A stretch of DNA of 64,000 bases from Longibaculum muris (GCF_004343035.1 NZ_SMCQ01000001.1:181573-245572), one strand, 5' to 3'. Shown: positions 54,514-63,568, counted from the first letter of the stretch. Notes: generated by a model not told the origin, from the letters alone. Translations and numbers: made by a program.

Positions 54514-55980
54514 ATGAGCAATTCATTTAAAATACATTCTGTTAAATATAATTTTATTATGAATATGATTTTACGAATGTCATCTTTTATATTTCCAATG
54601 ATAACTTTTCCATATGTATCGAGAGTACTTTTGGCTGTAGGAAATGGAAAAATAGCTTTTGCTGCATCTGTAATTAATTATTTTAGTTTATTTGCTTCAT
54701 TAGGAATCCCTACATATGGTGTAAAAGTCTGTGCTCAAGTTAGAGATGATAAGACAAATTTATCTAGAACAGTTCATGAATTATTATTCATAAATTTTAT
54801 ATGTATGATTATTTCTTATATTGTTTTTATAATTATGATGTTTGTTGTTCCAGAGTTCTCTAATAATTCTACTTTGTTATGGATTAATTCTATCAGTATT
54901 TTGTTAAGCGTTGCTGGGATAGAGTGGTTTTATCAATCTATTGAACAATATGATTATATTACTTTTAGAAATATAGCATTCAAGGTTCTTTCAATTTTAC
55001 TTATGTTTTTATTTGTTCATGATAAAAGTGATTATATAATTTATGGAGCTATTACAATTCTTGGAACTGTTGGCTCAAATATATTGAATATTATAAAATT
55101 ACCAAAGTATATTACTTTAAAAAAAATAGGAAATTATTGTATAAAAAAACATATAAAACCAATTATTTTTTTATTTTTGTATTCTGCAGCAACAATGATT
55201 TATACTAATTTAGATACAGTTATGTTAGGGTTTATTTCAGGAGACATACAAGTTGGTTATTACAATGCTGCAATTAAATTAAAAAATATCCTAGTGAGTG
55301 TTGTAACAGCATTAGGTTCTGTATTAATGCCTAGAATCTCATATTATTTAACTAACAATTTTAAAGAAAAATTTTATGAAATGATAAAAAAATCATTTGA
55401 ATTCATTTTTTTAATAGCTATCCCGCTTGCAACATATTTTTATTTTGAAGCAGACTCATTAATTATATTTTTAGCAGGAAATGGATATGAGCAAGCTATT
55501 CCTGTTATGAGAGCTATAATACCTTCTATTATATTCATTGGAATAGGTAGTGTAACGGCTTGGCAATTGCTTATTCCTTTAGGAAAAGAAACTTATACAG
55601 TCTTAGGTGCAATTATGGGAGGACTAGTTGATTTAATTATAAACATTTTATTGATACCTACATATGGTGCAATTGGTGCAGCAATTGGAACACTGGTTGC
55701 TGAAATGGTTGTAGTTAGTGTTCATTTGATTGTATTACGAAATGAATTAAAACATATCTCTATAAAAAAAGATATTATTAAAATTTTTATTTCATTAATA
55801 ATAACTATGTTTTGTTACTATGTATTAATAAATTGTTTTTCATTTATTAATATATTTGTTAGATTAGTAATTACATTTATAGTATTTTTTGGTGTATATT
55901 TATTAATATTGTTCTTCACAAGAGAGAATATAATTTATGAATATTCAACTGTTATTTTTGGCAAGATTTTACATAAATAA
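54514..55980 (+). CDS. wzx: Polysaccharide flippase, Wzx-like (locus B)
   Basis: 488 residues with 13-14 membrane segments. NFIMNMILRMSSFIFPMITFPYVSRVLLAVGNGKIAFAASVINYF is the polysaccharide-biosynthesis/MOP N-terminal motif found in RfbX/Cps flippases. It would export the lipid-linked repeat unit of locus B. It follows a GGAAGGAGA ribosome binding site and is the last gene of the locus. Confidence 0.93.
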   Translation: MSNSFKIHSVKYNFIMNMILRMSSFIFPMITFPYVSRVLLAVGNGKIAFAASVINYFSLFASLGIPTYGVKVCAQVRDDKTNLSRTVHELLFINFICMIISYIVFIIMMFVVPEFSNNSTLLWINSISILLSVAGIEWFYQSIEQYDYITFRNIAFKVLSILLMFLFVHDKSDYIIYGAITILGTVGSNILNIIKLPKYITLKKIGNYCIKKHIKPIIFLFLYSAATMIYTNLDTVMLGFISGDIQVGYYNAAIKLKNILVSVVTALGSVLMPRISYYLTNNFKEKFYEMIKKSFEFIFLIAIPLATYFYFEADSLIIFLAGNGYEQAIPVMRAIIPSIIFIGIGSVTAWQLLIPLGKETYTVLGAIMGGLVDLIINILLIPTYGAIGAAIGTLVAEMVVVSVHLIVLRNELKHISIKKDIIKIFISLIITMFCYYVLINCFSFINIFVRLVITFIVFFGVYLLILFFTRENIIYEYSTVIFGKILHK

Positions 55981-56065
55981 CTATTATTATATTTGATCAA
56001 GATACAGGGAAAATAAAAAAACATCTTTAATTTAGTATCAAAGAATAATCAACAAATATATTAAC

Positions 56066-56812
56066 CTATATTTAGGTAAGTACAATGTATCAAATCTTGA
56101 AATTACTGATGTGTTAGATTTTATTGAGGGTATAACGCAGAATATATCAAGAAAATCATTGCAAGACATTGTTGTTGTTTTAAAAAGCATTCTATATTAT
56201 GGGAAAATACTAAGGTATTCTATATTTGCATTAAATGCCATCCCATCTGTTATAGTTACAAAAAAGAAAATTATTATTTTAGATTGGAAAGATCTTAACA
56301 ATTTAGAAACATTTATATGTCACAATATGAGTTATAAAAATATTGGTTTATTTATATGTTTATATACAGGAATAAGACTAGGAGAGATTTATGTATTAAA
56401 ATGCAGAGATATTCTTTTACATGATGAGAAGATTATTATCAACGAATCAGTACAAAGAATTAATGAAAAAAGGAAAAGTTATACAGAAATAGACATGCCT
56501 AAAATTGAAAATTTAATTCGTAAAATTCTTATTAATCAAAATTTATATCAATATCTCATTCTGTTTCAAAAGGCACATGGATATATTTTAACAGGAACAG
56601 AACATTATTTAACTCCGAGAATATATCAATATTATTTTAAAAGAATTTTAAATTACTTTCATATTAAAGATTACAATTTTCATATTTTGAGACATACCTT
56701 TGCAACAAGATGTGTACAGTGTAACGTAGATATAAAGAGTTTAAGTGAAATATTAAGACGTTCTTCTGTGAACACAACACTAGATATATATACACTCATC
56801 ATTTTTAGTTAA
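56066..56812 (+). pseudogene. Decayed tyrosine recombinase/integrase
   Basis: An open frame starting near 56066 gives NLYLGKYNVSNLEITDVLDFI..., with GTG 56111 as the first plausible start (233 residues). The catalytic domain is recognisable: LYTGIRLGEIYVLKC (Arg), HILRHTFATRC (His-x-x-Arg) and TTLDIYT (Tyr). The normally conserved LGH is LRR here, and the last codons run into a stop just after the Tyr, where relatives continue. The N-terminal arm-binding part is missing. It sits between locus B and the LCP genes, mirroring the truncated recombinase at 34213 next to locus A. It is probably inactive. Confidence 0.7.
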
Positions 56813-56876
56813 AAAGAAGCAATTAAATAAATAAATAAATAAAACCTACGAAATATTAGGGAAAATTGACAAATTC

Positions 56877-56905
56877 TTGAAAAGTACACATGAATATGCT
56901 AATAT
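56877..56905 (+). promoter_or_regulatory. Promoter of the LCP gene pair
   Basis: TTGAAA (56877-56882), exactly 17 bp, TAATAT (56900-56905), about 28 bp before the ATG at 56934. A (TAAA)5 microsatellite (56824-56843) lies upstream. Confidence 0.6.
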
Positions 56906-56933
56906 TGTAACGATTAAAGAAAAGAGGGATAAA

Positions 56934-58412
56934 ATGGCTAAAAAAGCTAGTAATACAGATAGTATTATTCAAAAAATTACATCTTGGAAAGTAATTATTG
57001 CAATTCAAATTATAGCTTCATTAGTACTTGTAGCATTATTTTTTAAACTAGGCGCATTACCAATGAAATATACTTTGATAATTATTGCAGTGGTTTTATT
57101 GTTATGTGTTGGGACATTTTTCTTAATGAAACCTTCCGAAAACGAAAAATCAGTAAAAAATATTGTAGGAAAAGTTGTTAGTTTATTATTAAGTGTTGTA
57201 CTTTTAATGGGTTCATTATATATTGCTAAAGGTAATTCAGTATTAGATAAAATTTCTGGAGCTAATACTCAAACAACAAGAATGGTTGTTGTTACTTTAA
57301 AAGATAGTAAATATGATGAATTATCTGATTTAAAGAATCAAACAATTGAAGTTAATAATGCTGTTGATGAAGAAAACATGAAAAAAGCCATCACTGAATT
57401 AAATAAAGCAGAGTCTTCAATTAAAACAAATGATGTTAAAGATTTTGATAAATTAGCAAATGATTTATATAGTGGAAAAACACCTGCAATATTAGTTAAT
57501 CAATCATATTATGCAGTGTTTGAAGCAAATCATGAAAATTTCGAAAGTGAAACAAAAGAAATTTGGCATTATGATATCACACAAGAAATCAAAGATATTT
57601 CTAAAAATGTTGATGTTACTGAAAGTTTATTTACAATTTATATTAGTGGAATTGATACATCAGGACCAGTTTCTACAGTTTCAAGATCAGATGTTAATAT
57701 GCTAGTTACTGTTAATCCGAAAACAAAACAAATTTTAATGACAAGTATTCCTAGAGATTATTATGTAACATTAGCAAATAAAGGTAAAAAAGATAAATTA
57801 ACACATGCAGGTTTAGCTGGTGTTGAAAATTCTGTTAAAACAATTGAAAATTTCTTAAATATTGATGTCAATTATTATGCAAGAGTTAATTTCACATCAT
57901 TAGTCACAATGGTTGATGCATTAGGTGGTATTACTGTTGATTCACCAGTTGCCTTTACAACAAGACATGGAAAATATCATATTGTTAAAGGAAATAATAA
58001 TCTAAATGGTCAACAAGCCTTAGGATTCGTAAGAGAACGTTATGGATTAGCTAATGGTGATAATGATCGTGTTAAAAATCAACAACGTGTTTTAACCGCT
58101 ATGTTAAAGAAAGCAATGTCACCAAAGATTATTACAAATTACAATAGTATTTTAAATTCTATCGCTGGATCATTTGAAACAAATATGTCATCAAGCGAAA
58201 TTACTTCATTAATTCAAATGCAATTAGATGATATGGCTTCATGGGATATCCATCAAATTCAATTAAGTGGACGTGGAACATCAATGACTGGTGGGGCATA
58301 TATGCCTAACAATAAGCTATATTATATGATTCCAAATGATGAAAGTGTATCTTATTGTAGTTCTTTAATTAAGAAGATGATGAATGGTGAAAAAATTACA
58401 ATAAAAGAATAA
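56934..58412 (+). CDS. LytR-CpsA-Psr (LCP) family glycopolymer ligase
   Basis: 492 residues. Three membrane segments near the N-terminus (about 18-100) are followed by an extracellular linker and an LCP domain from about residue 240: SRSDVNMLVTVNPKTKQILMTSIPRDYYVTL, then VNYYARVNFTSLVTMVDALGGITVDSP and LGFVRERYGLANGDNDRVKNQQRVL, the last with the conserved phosphate-binding Arg residues. It would ligate undecaprenyl-linked polymer to peptidoglycan. ATG 56934 follows GAGGGAT. Its closest relative in the window is the next gene. Confidence 0.92.
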   Translation: MAKKASNTDSIIQKITSWKVIIAIQIIASLVLVALFFKLGALPMKYTLIIIAVVLLLCVGTFFLMKPSENEKSVKNIVGKVVSLLLSVVLLMGSLYIAKGNSVLDKISGANTQTTRMVVVTLKDSKYDELSDLKNQTIEVNNAVDEENMKKAITELNKAESSIKTNDVKDFDKLANDLYSGKTPAILVNQSYYAVFEANHENFESETKEIWHYDITQEIKDISKNVDVTESLFTIYISGIDTSGPVSTVSRSDVNMLVTVNPKTKQILMTSIPRDYYVTLANKGKKDKLTHAGLAGVENSVKTIENFLNIDVNYYARVNFTSLVTMVDALGGITVDSPVAFTTRHGKYHIVKGNNNLNGQQALGFVRERYGLANGDNDRVKNQQRVLTAMLKKAMSPKIITNYNSILNSIAGSFETNMSSSEITSLIQMQLDDMASWDIHQIQLSGRGTSMTGGAYMPNNKLYYMIPNDESVSYCSSLIKKMMNGEKITIKE

Positions 58413-58421
58413 CTTTGATGG

Positions 58422-58452
58422 AAAGAGCATTTCTAATGAGAATGCTCTTTTC
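58422..58452 (+). terminator. Hairpin between the tandem LCP genes
   Basis: Perfect 10-bp stem AAAGAGCATT with AATGCTCTTT, 9-nt loop, but only a short T-tail. It may reduce rather than block expression of the second LCP gene. Confidence 0.6.
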
Positions 58453-58508
58453 GTATACAAGTTATATACAACATGATGTTAAACTTGATTTAGAAAGAAG
58501 GGGAGATT

Positions 58509-59957
58509 ATGCAAGTATTAAAAAACATACTAAATAAAGTGACACATAAGTTTGTTATAAGTGGTTTGTTATTAGGAATAAGTTTATATTTAATTATTTC
58601 ACTACTTTTATTAGGAGTACTACCAGTACTATATGCGAGTATAGTCATTATTATTATTTTATGTATTAATGTTAGCTTATTCTTTATGATGAAAACAGAT
58701 AATGAAAAGTCAGTAAGAGTTATTGTCAGTAAAGTCATATGTGTTGTTTTAAGTATTATCATGTTAATTGGCGGAATATATCTTAATAAAGGAAATAAGA
58801 CACTAGAGAGTATTACAAGCGCAGATAAAGATACATATACATATTCACTTATTGTATTAAAAGATAGTCATTTGAATTCTATTAAAGATATGAAAAATAA
58901 AAAAATTGCTATGAATGTGAAAGAAGATATTCAATACTTTACAAAAGCATTAACTTTTTTAAAAGAAAATAGTAAAGATTTTCAAAGCGAAGAAATTAAT
59001 GATTTTCATCAATCAGCAAATTATCTTTATCAAAAGAAATGTGATGGTATTTTTATAAATGAGGCTTATCGTACAATTATAGAAGAAAATTATCCTCATT
59101 TTACAGAAGAAACAAAAGTTATTTGGTCATGTTCAATTGATAAAAAAATTGAAGACTTTTCTAAAAATGTTGATGTTACAAATAAGCCATTTGTTATTTA
59201 CATCAGTGGAATTGATACGTTTGGAAATGTTTCAACTGTTTCAAGAAGCGATGTGAACATGATAGTAACAATTAATCCTGTGACTAAACAAATATTAATG
59301 ACAAGTATTCCTAGAGATTATTATGTAACTTTAGCGAATAAAGGTAAAAAAGATAAGCTTACTCATTCTGGATTAGCTGGCATAGAGAATACTGTTAAAA
59401 CAGTTGAAAACTTTATGGATATTGATATCAATTATTATGCGAGAGTTAATTTTACTTCTCTTATTGAGATGGTTGATGCATTAGGAGGAATTGAAGTCGA
59501 ATCAATTGAAGATTTTACAATTGGCCAATATCATTATGTTAAGGGAATAAATCAATTGAATGGAGATCAGGCATTATATTTTGCAAGAGCGCGTTATACG
59601 GTTACAGGAGGAGATAATGGACGTGTAGCTAATCAACAGCGTGTTTTAACAGGAATGTTAAAGAAAATGATGTCACCAGTTATTCTTACGAATTATACAA
59701 GTGTTCTTGATTCGATTGAGGGATGTTTTGAAACAAATATGTCTGCTGATGAAATAACAAGCTTAATTCAAATGCAATTAAGTGATATGAGTAGCTGGAA
59801 TATTGTTCATAAGCAAATGTCAGGTCATGGTCAAAAATTAACTGGTGGGGCATATATGCCGCAAAGTAAACTCTATTATATGATTCCAAATGAGAAAAGT
59901 GTTCAAGAAAATAAGTTATACATTCAAAAAGTTTTAAAAGGTGAAAAAAATAACTAA
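58509..59957 (+). CDS. LytR-CpsA-Psr (LCP) family glycopolymer ligase, tandem paralogue
   Basis: 482 residues with the same layout as the preceding gene: three N-terminal membrane segments and an LCP domain (SRSDVNMIVTINPVTKQILMTSIPRDYYVTL, INYYARVNFTSLIEMVDALGGIEVES, ALYFARARYTVTGGDNGRVANQQRVL). Stretches around the catalytic core are nearly identical to the neighbour while the linker has diverged, which indicates a local duplication. The ATG follows AGAAGGGGAG. Confidence 0.92.
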   Translation: MQVLKNILNKVTHKFVISGLLLGISLYLIISLLLLGVLPVLYASIVIIIILCINVSLFFMMKTDNEKSVRVIVSKVICVVLSIIMLIGGIYLNKGNKTLESITSADKDTYTYSLIVLKDSHLNSIKDMKNKKIAMNVKEDIQYFTKALTFLKENSKDFQSEEINDFHQSANYLYQKKCDGIFINEAYRTIIEENYPHFTEETKVIWSCSIDKKIEDFSKNVDVTNKPFVIYISGIDTFGNVSTVSRSDVNMIVTINPVTKQILMTSIPRDYYVTLANKGKKDKLTHSGLAGIENTVKTVENFMDIDINYYARVNFTSLIEMVDALGGIEVESIEDFTIGQYHYVKGINQLNGDQALYFARARYTVTGGDNGRVANQQRVLTGMLKKMMSPVILTNYTSVLDSIEGCFETNMSADEITSLIQMQLSDMSSWNIVHKQMSGHGQKLTGGAYMPQSKLYYMIPNEKSVQENKLYIQKVLKGEKNN

Positions 59958-60008
59958 CAAAGAATAAGAGAATATTTTGTGTTTTTGTGATAAACAATTC
60001 TTATTTCA

Positions 60009-60037
60009 TTGTTTTATAGACAAAGTCTTGCTATAAT
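60009..60037 (+). promoter_or_regulatory. Promoter of the nucleotidyltransferase gene
   Basis: TTGTTT (60009-60014), exactly 17 bp, TATAAT (60032-60037), about 24 bp before the TTG start. Confidence 0.75.
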
Positions 60038-60060
60038 GGATAAAAAAGGAGTTGAAAGTA

Positions 60061-60960
60061 TTGAAAGATGTAACATTAGTTGTAATGGCAGCGGGGATAG
60101 GAAGCCGCTTTGGCGGTGGAATTAAGCAATTAGAACCAGTGGGACCAAATGGTGAAATCATTATGGATTATTCTATCTATGATGCGTTAGAAGCAGGGTT
60201 TAATAAAATTGTTTTTGTCATTAGAAAAGATTTAGAAAAAGACTTTGATGAAATTATTGGTCAAAGAATCAAAAAGAAAGTACATGTAGAATATGCATTC
60301 CAGGAATTAGATGACATTCCTGAAGTTTATCAAGAAAGATTTAAAGATCGTAGTAAGCCTTGGGGAACAGGACAAGCCATCTTAGCATGTAAGAACTTAA
60401 TTAATGAACCATTTTTAGTTATTAACGCTGATGATTATTATGGTAAAGAAGCTTATATAGAAGCTTATAAGTATTTAACCCAAGAACATCAAAGTGATGT
60501 TTTACCAATTTGTATGGTAGGTTTTGTATTAAAGAATACTTTAAGTGATAACGGTGGAGTAACAAGAGGAATTTGCCAAGTCAGTGAAGATAACAAGCTA
60601 GTAGATATTGTTGAAACACATAATATTGAACGTATTGATGGGAAAGCTATTGTAGAAGGTAAAGAAATTAATTTAGATTCAGCTGTTTCAATGAATATGT
60701 GGGGACTATATCCTGAGTTCTTTGATATTCTTGAAAAAGGCTTTGATGAATTCTTAAATGCTCTAGAAGCCTCAAATTTGAAATCTGAGTATCTTTTACC
60801 AACTATTATAGGTAATTTACTTCAACAAGGAAAAGTCTCTGTAGAAGTCTTAAAATCGCATGATGAATGGTTTGGTGTTACATACAAAGAAGATAAAGAA
60901 TTTGTAAAAGAAAACATACAGTTATTAGTAGAAAAAGGAGTCTATCCAGAAAAACTATAA
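60061..60960 (+). CDS. Sugar-phosphate nucleotidyltransferase-like protein
   Basis: 299 residues. The N-terminal LVVMAAGIGSRFGGGIKQLEPVGPNGEIIMDYSIYDAL is a nucleotidyltransferase signature, and VINADDYYG around 124 carries the metal-binding Asp pair; PWGTGQAILAC is typical of this subfamily. It probably activates a sugar-1-phosphate, but the nucleotide and sugar cannot be told. The start is TTG 60061: AAAGGAG (60045-60051) has correct spacing to it, while TTG 60052 abuts that site. It forms a single-gene unit with its own promoter and terminator. Confidence 0.85.
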   Translation: MKDVTLVVMAAGIGSRFGGGIKQLEPVGPNGEIIMDYSIYDALEAGFNKIVFVIRKDLEKDFDEIIGQRIKKKVHVEYAFQELDDIPEVYQERFKDRSKPWGTGQAILACKNLINEPFLVINADDYYGKEAYIEAYKYLTQEHQSDVLPICMVGFVLKNTLSDNGGVTRGICQVSEDNKLVDIVETHNIERIDGKAIVEGKEINLDSAVSMNMWGLYPEFFDILEKGFDEFLNALEASNLKSEYLLPTIIGNLLQQGKVSVEVLKSHDEWFGVTYKEDKEFVKENIQLLVEKGVYPEKL

Positions 60961-61040
60961 TTTGAAAATATTGGGAAATTGGAAAGTTTAGCTATTTGGA
61001 TGAAGATATAAAAAACATATTATTTGATAATATTCATTTT

Positions 61041-61064
61041 AAGAGGGAAACCTCTTTTTTTTTT
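61041..61064 (+). terminator. Intrinsic terminator after the nucleotidyltransferase gene
   Basis: Stem AAGAGG with CCTCTT closed by a GAAA tetraloop, followed by a long T-run. Confidence 0.9.
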
Positions 61065-61164
61065 GTAAAAAAATTAAATTTACTATTCCCAAATACAGGA
61101 AAATATGTTATATTATTAATGCAATAAGAGATTATTGTGCGGTATTGTTATGTTCTATTTATAT

Positions 61165-61196
61165 AGGAGAAAGTGAGCCACTTTCTCCTAACTTTT
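61165..61196 (+). terminator. Strong 11-bp hairpin with T-tail
   Basis: Perfect stem AGGAGAAAGTG with CACTTTCTCCT around AGC, then AACTTTTTT. It looks like a terminator although no annotated gene ends here; a short transcript upstream is possible. Confidence 0.55.
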
Positions 61197-61211
61197 TTGT
61201 AACAAAAAGAA

Positions 61212-61247
61212 AAATACTGGATAACCCTTATCTATTATCCAGTATTT
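61212..61247 (-). terminator. 13-bp hairpin, terminator-like on the minus strand
   Basis: Perfect stem AAATACTGGATAA with TTATCCAGTATTT and a 10-nt loop. On the minus strand it is followed by TTTCTTTTTG. Confidence 0.5.
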
Positions 61248-61571
61248 CTTGTCAATTGACAAATGAATCGATTCAGTTTTGGTTTCATATTGATCTTCAC
61301 AAGAAGCCAGGTTCTTTTAGGCTAAGTCGTAAAGATAAATAGCTGACTCAATAACAACACGCTGCTGATGAGAAAAATCCCTTTCTTAATTTTAAATTTT
61401 TTTTAGTTCATTTTCTTAGTTCTTTTATATAAGAGTGTATGTATTGCTATTAAGTTTGTCTCTCAAGACAATCTCATTATATGCATTTCAAGTGAAATAG
61501 AAAAGCTAAAAAATAAAAAAACGTGTTTTATCATGAATCATTTTCAAATTCGTCAACTTTTAGGTAAATAA

Positions 61572-61602
61572 AAATTGTAACAAGCAGAACCTGTTACAAT
61601 TT
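61572..61602. terminator. Bidirectional terminator at the XRE gene end
   Basis: Stem AAATTGTAACA with TGTTACAATTT, 9-nt loop; T-rich on both sides. On the minus strand the stem includes the XRE stop codon. Confidence 0.8.
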
Positions 61603-61855
61603 ATTTTTTTGTTTTCTTCATTAACCCTTTAACATCACCCATAAGCTCGCCTTTTTCATTAACGTTTTCACAAATATAATCCAATGATGCGTTATAAAAA
61701 CGAGAAAAACGAATCAATTTACCTAAAGAAGGTGTTCTTTGATTAGATTCATATTGTGAAACAATAGGTTTAGACATTTTCAAAGTTTCAGCAACCTGTT
61801 TCTGAGATAAGCCTGCTTCTTTTCTTAAAGTTCTTAATCTTTCACCGATACTCAT
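61601..61855 (-). CDS. XRE-family transcriptional regulator
   Basis: 84 residues. One Cro/C1 HTH domain: IGERLRTLRKEAGLSQKQVAETLKMSKPIVSQYESNQRTPSLGKLIRFSRFYNASLDYI, with the recognition helix in SKPIVSQYESNQR. The rest is a short polar tail ending in lysines. It lies opposite to its neighbours. On the minus strand AAAAGGATGGTGAAAG supplies a ribosome binding site and a TATAAT at 61885-61880 a -10 box. Target genes are unknown; the divergent LytTR gene pair is a possibility. Confidence 0.9.
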   Translation of the reverse strand: MSIGERLRTLRKEAGLSQKQVAETLKMSKPIVSQYESNQRTPSLGKLIRFSRFYNASLDYICENVNEKGELMGDVKGLMKKTKK

Positions 61856-61885
61856 AATTCTTTCACCATCCTTTTAGATATTATA

Positions 61886-62079
61886 CACTAATAAAAATTG
61901 CATTAGGGAAACTTCTTGCGATTTGCAAATAAAATTTATCAAAAACACAATAGGGTGGTAAAAAGTGCCTGTAATTGTCTTAAAAGTGACATGACGAATT
62001 ATGGGAATTTATGTAAAATAATGTATGCGGAAAATATACCGTAAAAGTTCATTTTACAAAAAGAAGGGAAGGGGTTAAT
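61886..62079. other. Intergenic region between the XRE gene and the LytTR response regulators
   Basis: About 190 bp between divergent genes. GTAAAA and TTTTAC flank GTTCA just before the response-regulator gene (62041-62058), a possible binding site. No clear plus-strand promoter was recognised. Confidence 0.3.
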
Positions 62080-62808
62080 ATGAACATAGCGATTTGTGAT
62101 GATCAAGTTGGTTATCTTAATCTGATTAAAAAGAAGATTATAGAATGTTTTCATGAAGAAGAAATTGAATTATATGTTTATACATATTCTTCAGTTGATG
62201 AATTCATCGATAGTGTTAAGGAGCACTCTTATCAATTTGCTTTTATTGAAATGAGAGTAGAAAACAATCATGGAATAGAGGCAGCAAAAAGATTAAAAAA
62301 ACGCAATCCAGCATGTCAAGTTGTCTTTGTTAGTGATCAATATCGACGAGTACCTGAAGCATTTCAAGTACGAGCAAGAGAATATCTACTAAAGCCAATC
62401 AAGACAGAAGTATTCAAAGATGTCTTTGACTATCTTATGAATTGGTATTTAGATCAAAACATTAAATTTGTAGTGCCAATTCGAGATATAGGCCGTAAGC
62501 GCATATTTTCAGTTGATGAAATCAAATACTTTGAAACATACTATAACGATTTAGAAATTGTCACAGTTAATGATGAACATTTTATGACACATGTTAAAAA
62601 CAGATACCGCTTACGTACAGCATTAAAATCAAGATGGTTTATGCAAGTCAATCAAAGTGTACTAGTCAATATGAAATGTATCGATTTTTTAACTGACCGA
62701 AATGTCATTTTAAAATCAAGGGAAGTTTTTCCAACAAGCAGGGGAACACTTGTTAAAAATCATTTGTTGTACGATAAATTTTTAAAATACATAGAAAAGA
62801 AAAAATAA
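62080..62808 (+). CDS. LytTR-type response regulator with Glu in place of the phospho-accepting Asp
   Basis: 242 residues. A receiver domain (1-120) has the acidic pocket (ICDDQ, Asp7-Asp8), the conserved Thr/Ser position (FVSDQ) and Lys (LLKPI). The expected phospho-acceptor Asp is Glu57 in FAFIEMR. A LytTR DNA-binding domain follows (about 140-240: VPIRDIGRKRIFSVDEIKYFETYYNDLEIVT ... SRWFMQVNQSVLVNMKCIDFL). Glu often mimics phospho-Asp, so the protein may be constitutively active or be regulated by heterodimer formation. It is followed 17 bp later by a paralogue with a normal Asp. Its ribosome binding site is AAGGGAAGGGG. Confidence 0.9.
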   Translation: MNIAICDDQVGYLNLIKKKIIECFHEEEIELYVYTYSSVDEFIDSVKEHSYQFAFIEMRVENNHGIEAAKRLKKRNPACQVVFVSDQYRRVPEAFQVRAREYLLKPIKTEVFKDVFDYLMNWYLDQNIKFVVPIRDIGRKRIFSVDEIKYFETYYNDLEIVTVNDEHFMTHVKNRYRLRTALKSRWFMQVNQSVLVNMKCIDFLTDRNVILKSREVFPTSRGTLVKNHLLYDKFLKYIEKKK

Positions 62809-62825
62809 GAAGGAGAGAGAAATTT

Positions 62826-63533
62826 ATGAATATAGCCATTTGCGATGATGAAGAATTTTATGTCCAAGACATATCAACACGTTTAGACAATTTTACACAA
62901 ACTTTTAAAGATATTCCATTAGACATTGACACATTCACAAGTGGAAAAGATTTAATAAAATCATTTACTAAAAAGAAATATGATTTAATCTATTTAGATA
63001 TAGAACTAGCTGATAGTAATGGAATTGACATAGCTCAATATGTTCATGATATTAAACCAAATTGTATGATTATCTTTGTAACAAGTCATATGAGTTATGT
63101 TAATCAATCATTTATAGTCAATGCATTTCAATTTATAAAGAAACCTATTGAATCAAAATTATTTATAGAAGAAATACAAAGAGCAATCAAAACCTATCGC
63201 TCTTTTACTAAGTCATATATGTTTCCAACATCCAATGGAAATCTTATTTTCAAAACAACTGAAATTATATCCTTAGAAACATCTTATAAATATTACAAAC
63301 TATATTCAACTCGTGGAAATTATTATGGAAATTCCAAATCAATTCAAACAATAAAAAAAGATTTAGAAGAATTTTATTTTTTCAGAATACAAAGAAGTCA
63401 TTTAATTAATTTATCACATATCAAAGAAATTCAGTATCCAAAAGTTATTATGAGTAATGGTAGTAAAATTAAAGTATCCAAAAAACGATATAAAGACTTC
63501 AAAAAAGCATTTAATAAATTTTTAGATCAATAA
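62826..63533 (+). CDS. LytTR-type response regulator (AgrA/ComE-like)
   Basis: 235 residues. Receiver domain with ICDDE (Asp7-Asp8), phospho-acceptor Asp58 in LIYLDIEL and Lys in FIKKPI; LytTR DNA-binding domain from about 130 (FPTSNGNLIFKTTEIISLETSYKYYKLYSTRGNYYG ... FFRIQRSHLINLSHIKEIQYP). It activates genes by binding paired direct repeats. AAGGAGAGAG lies 7-9 nt upstream. The convergent histidine kinase gene across a shared terminator is the likely partner. Confidence 0.93.
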   Translation: MNIAICDDEEFYVQDISTRLDNFTQTFKDIPLDIDTFTSGKDLIKSFTKKKYDLIYLDIELADSNGIDIAQYVHDIKPNCMIIFVTSHMSYVNQSFIVNAFQFIKKPIESKLFIEEIQRAIKTYRSFTKSYMFPTSNGNLIFKTTEIISLETSYKYYKLYSTRGNYYGNSKSIQTIKKDLEEFYFFRIQRSHLINLSHIKEIQYPKVIMSNGSKIKVSKKRYKDFKKAFNKFLDQ

Positions 63534-63568
63534 AAAGATTGAGCATTGATATCACTCAATCTTTTTTT
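63532..63568. terminator. Bidirectional terminator between response regulator and kinase genes
   Basis: 12-bp stem AAAAAGATTGAG with CTCAATCTTTTT, 11-nt loop, T-rich tails in both directions. Confidence 0.88.

Larger units (their letters stand above)
61065..61570. other. Gene-free region with strong hairpins
   Basis: About 500 bp without a convincing gene. It contains two perfect hairpins close together (61165-61189 and 61212-61247) and a 14-bp palindrome (TTGTCAATTGACAA, 61249-61262). A 65-codon frame (61145-61342) runs across both hairpins but lacks a recognisable domain, so I treat the region as noncoding. It may encode a small RNA or hold a protein-binding site. Confidence 0.45.

Noticed and set aside
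56824..56843. (TAAA)5 microsatellite as a phase-variation switch
   Set aside because: It lies upstream of the LCP promoter boxes in a very AT-rich stretch and does not sit in a spacer or coding frame; chance is a sufficient explanation.
61145..61342. 65-codon plus-strand ORF
   Set aside because: It spans two perfect hairpins and a T-run and shows no domain; more likely RNA structure than protein.
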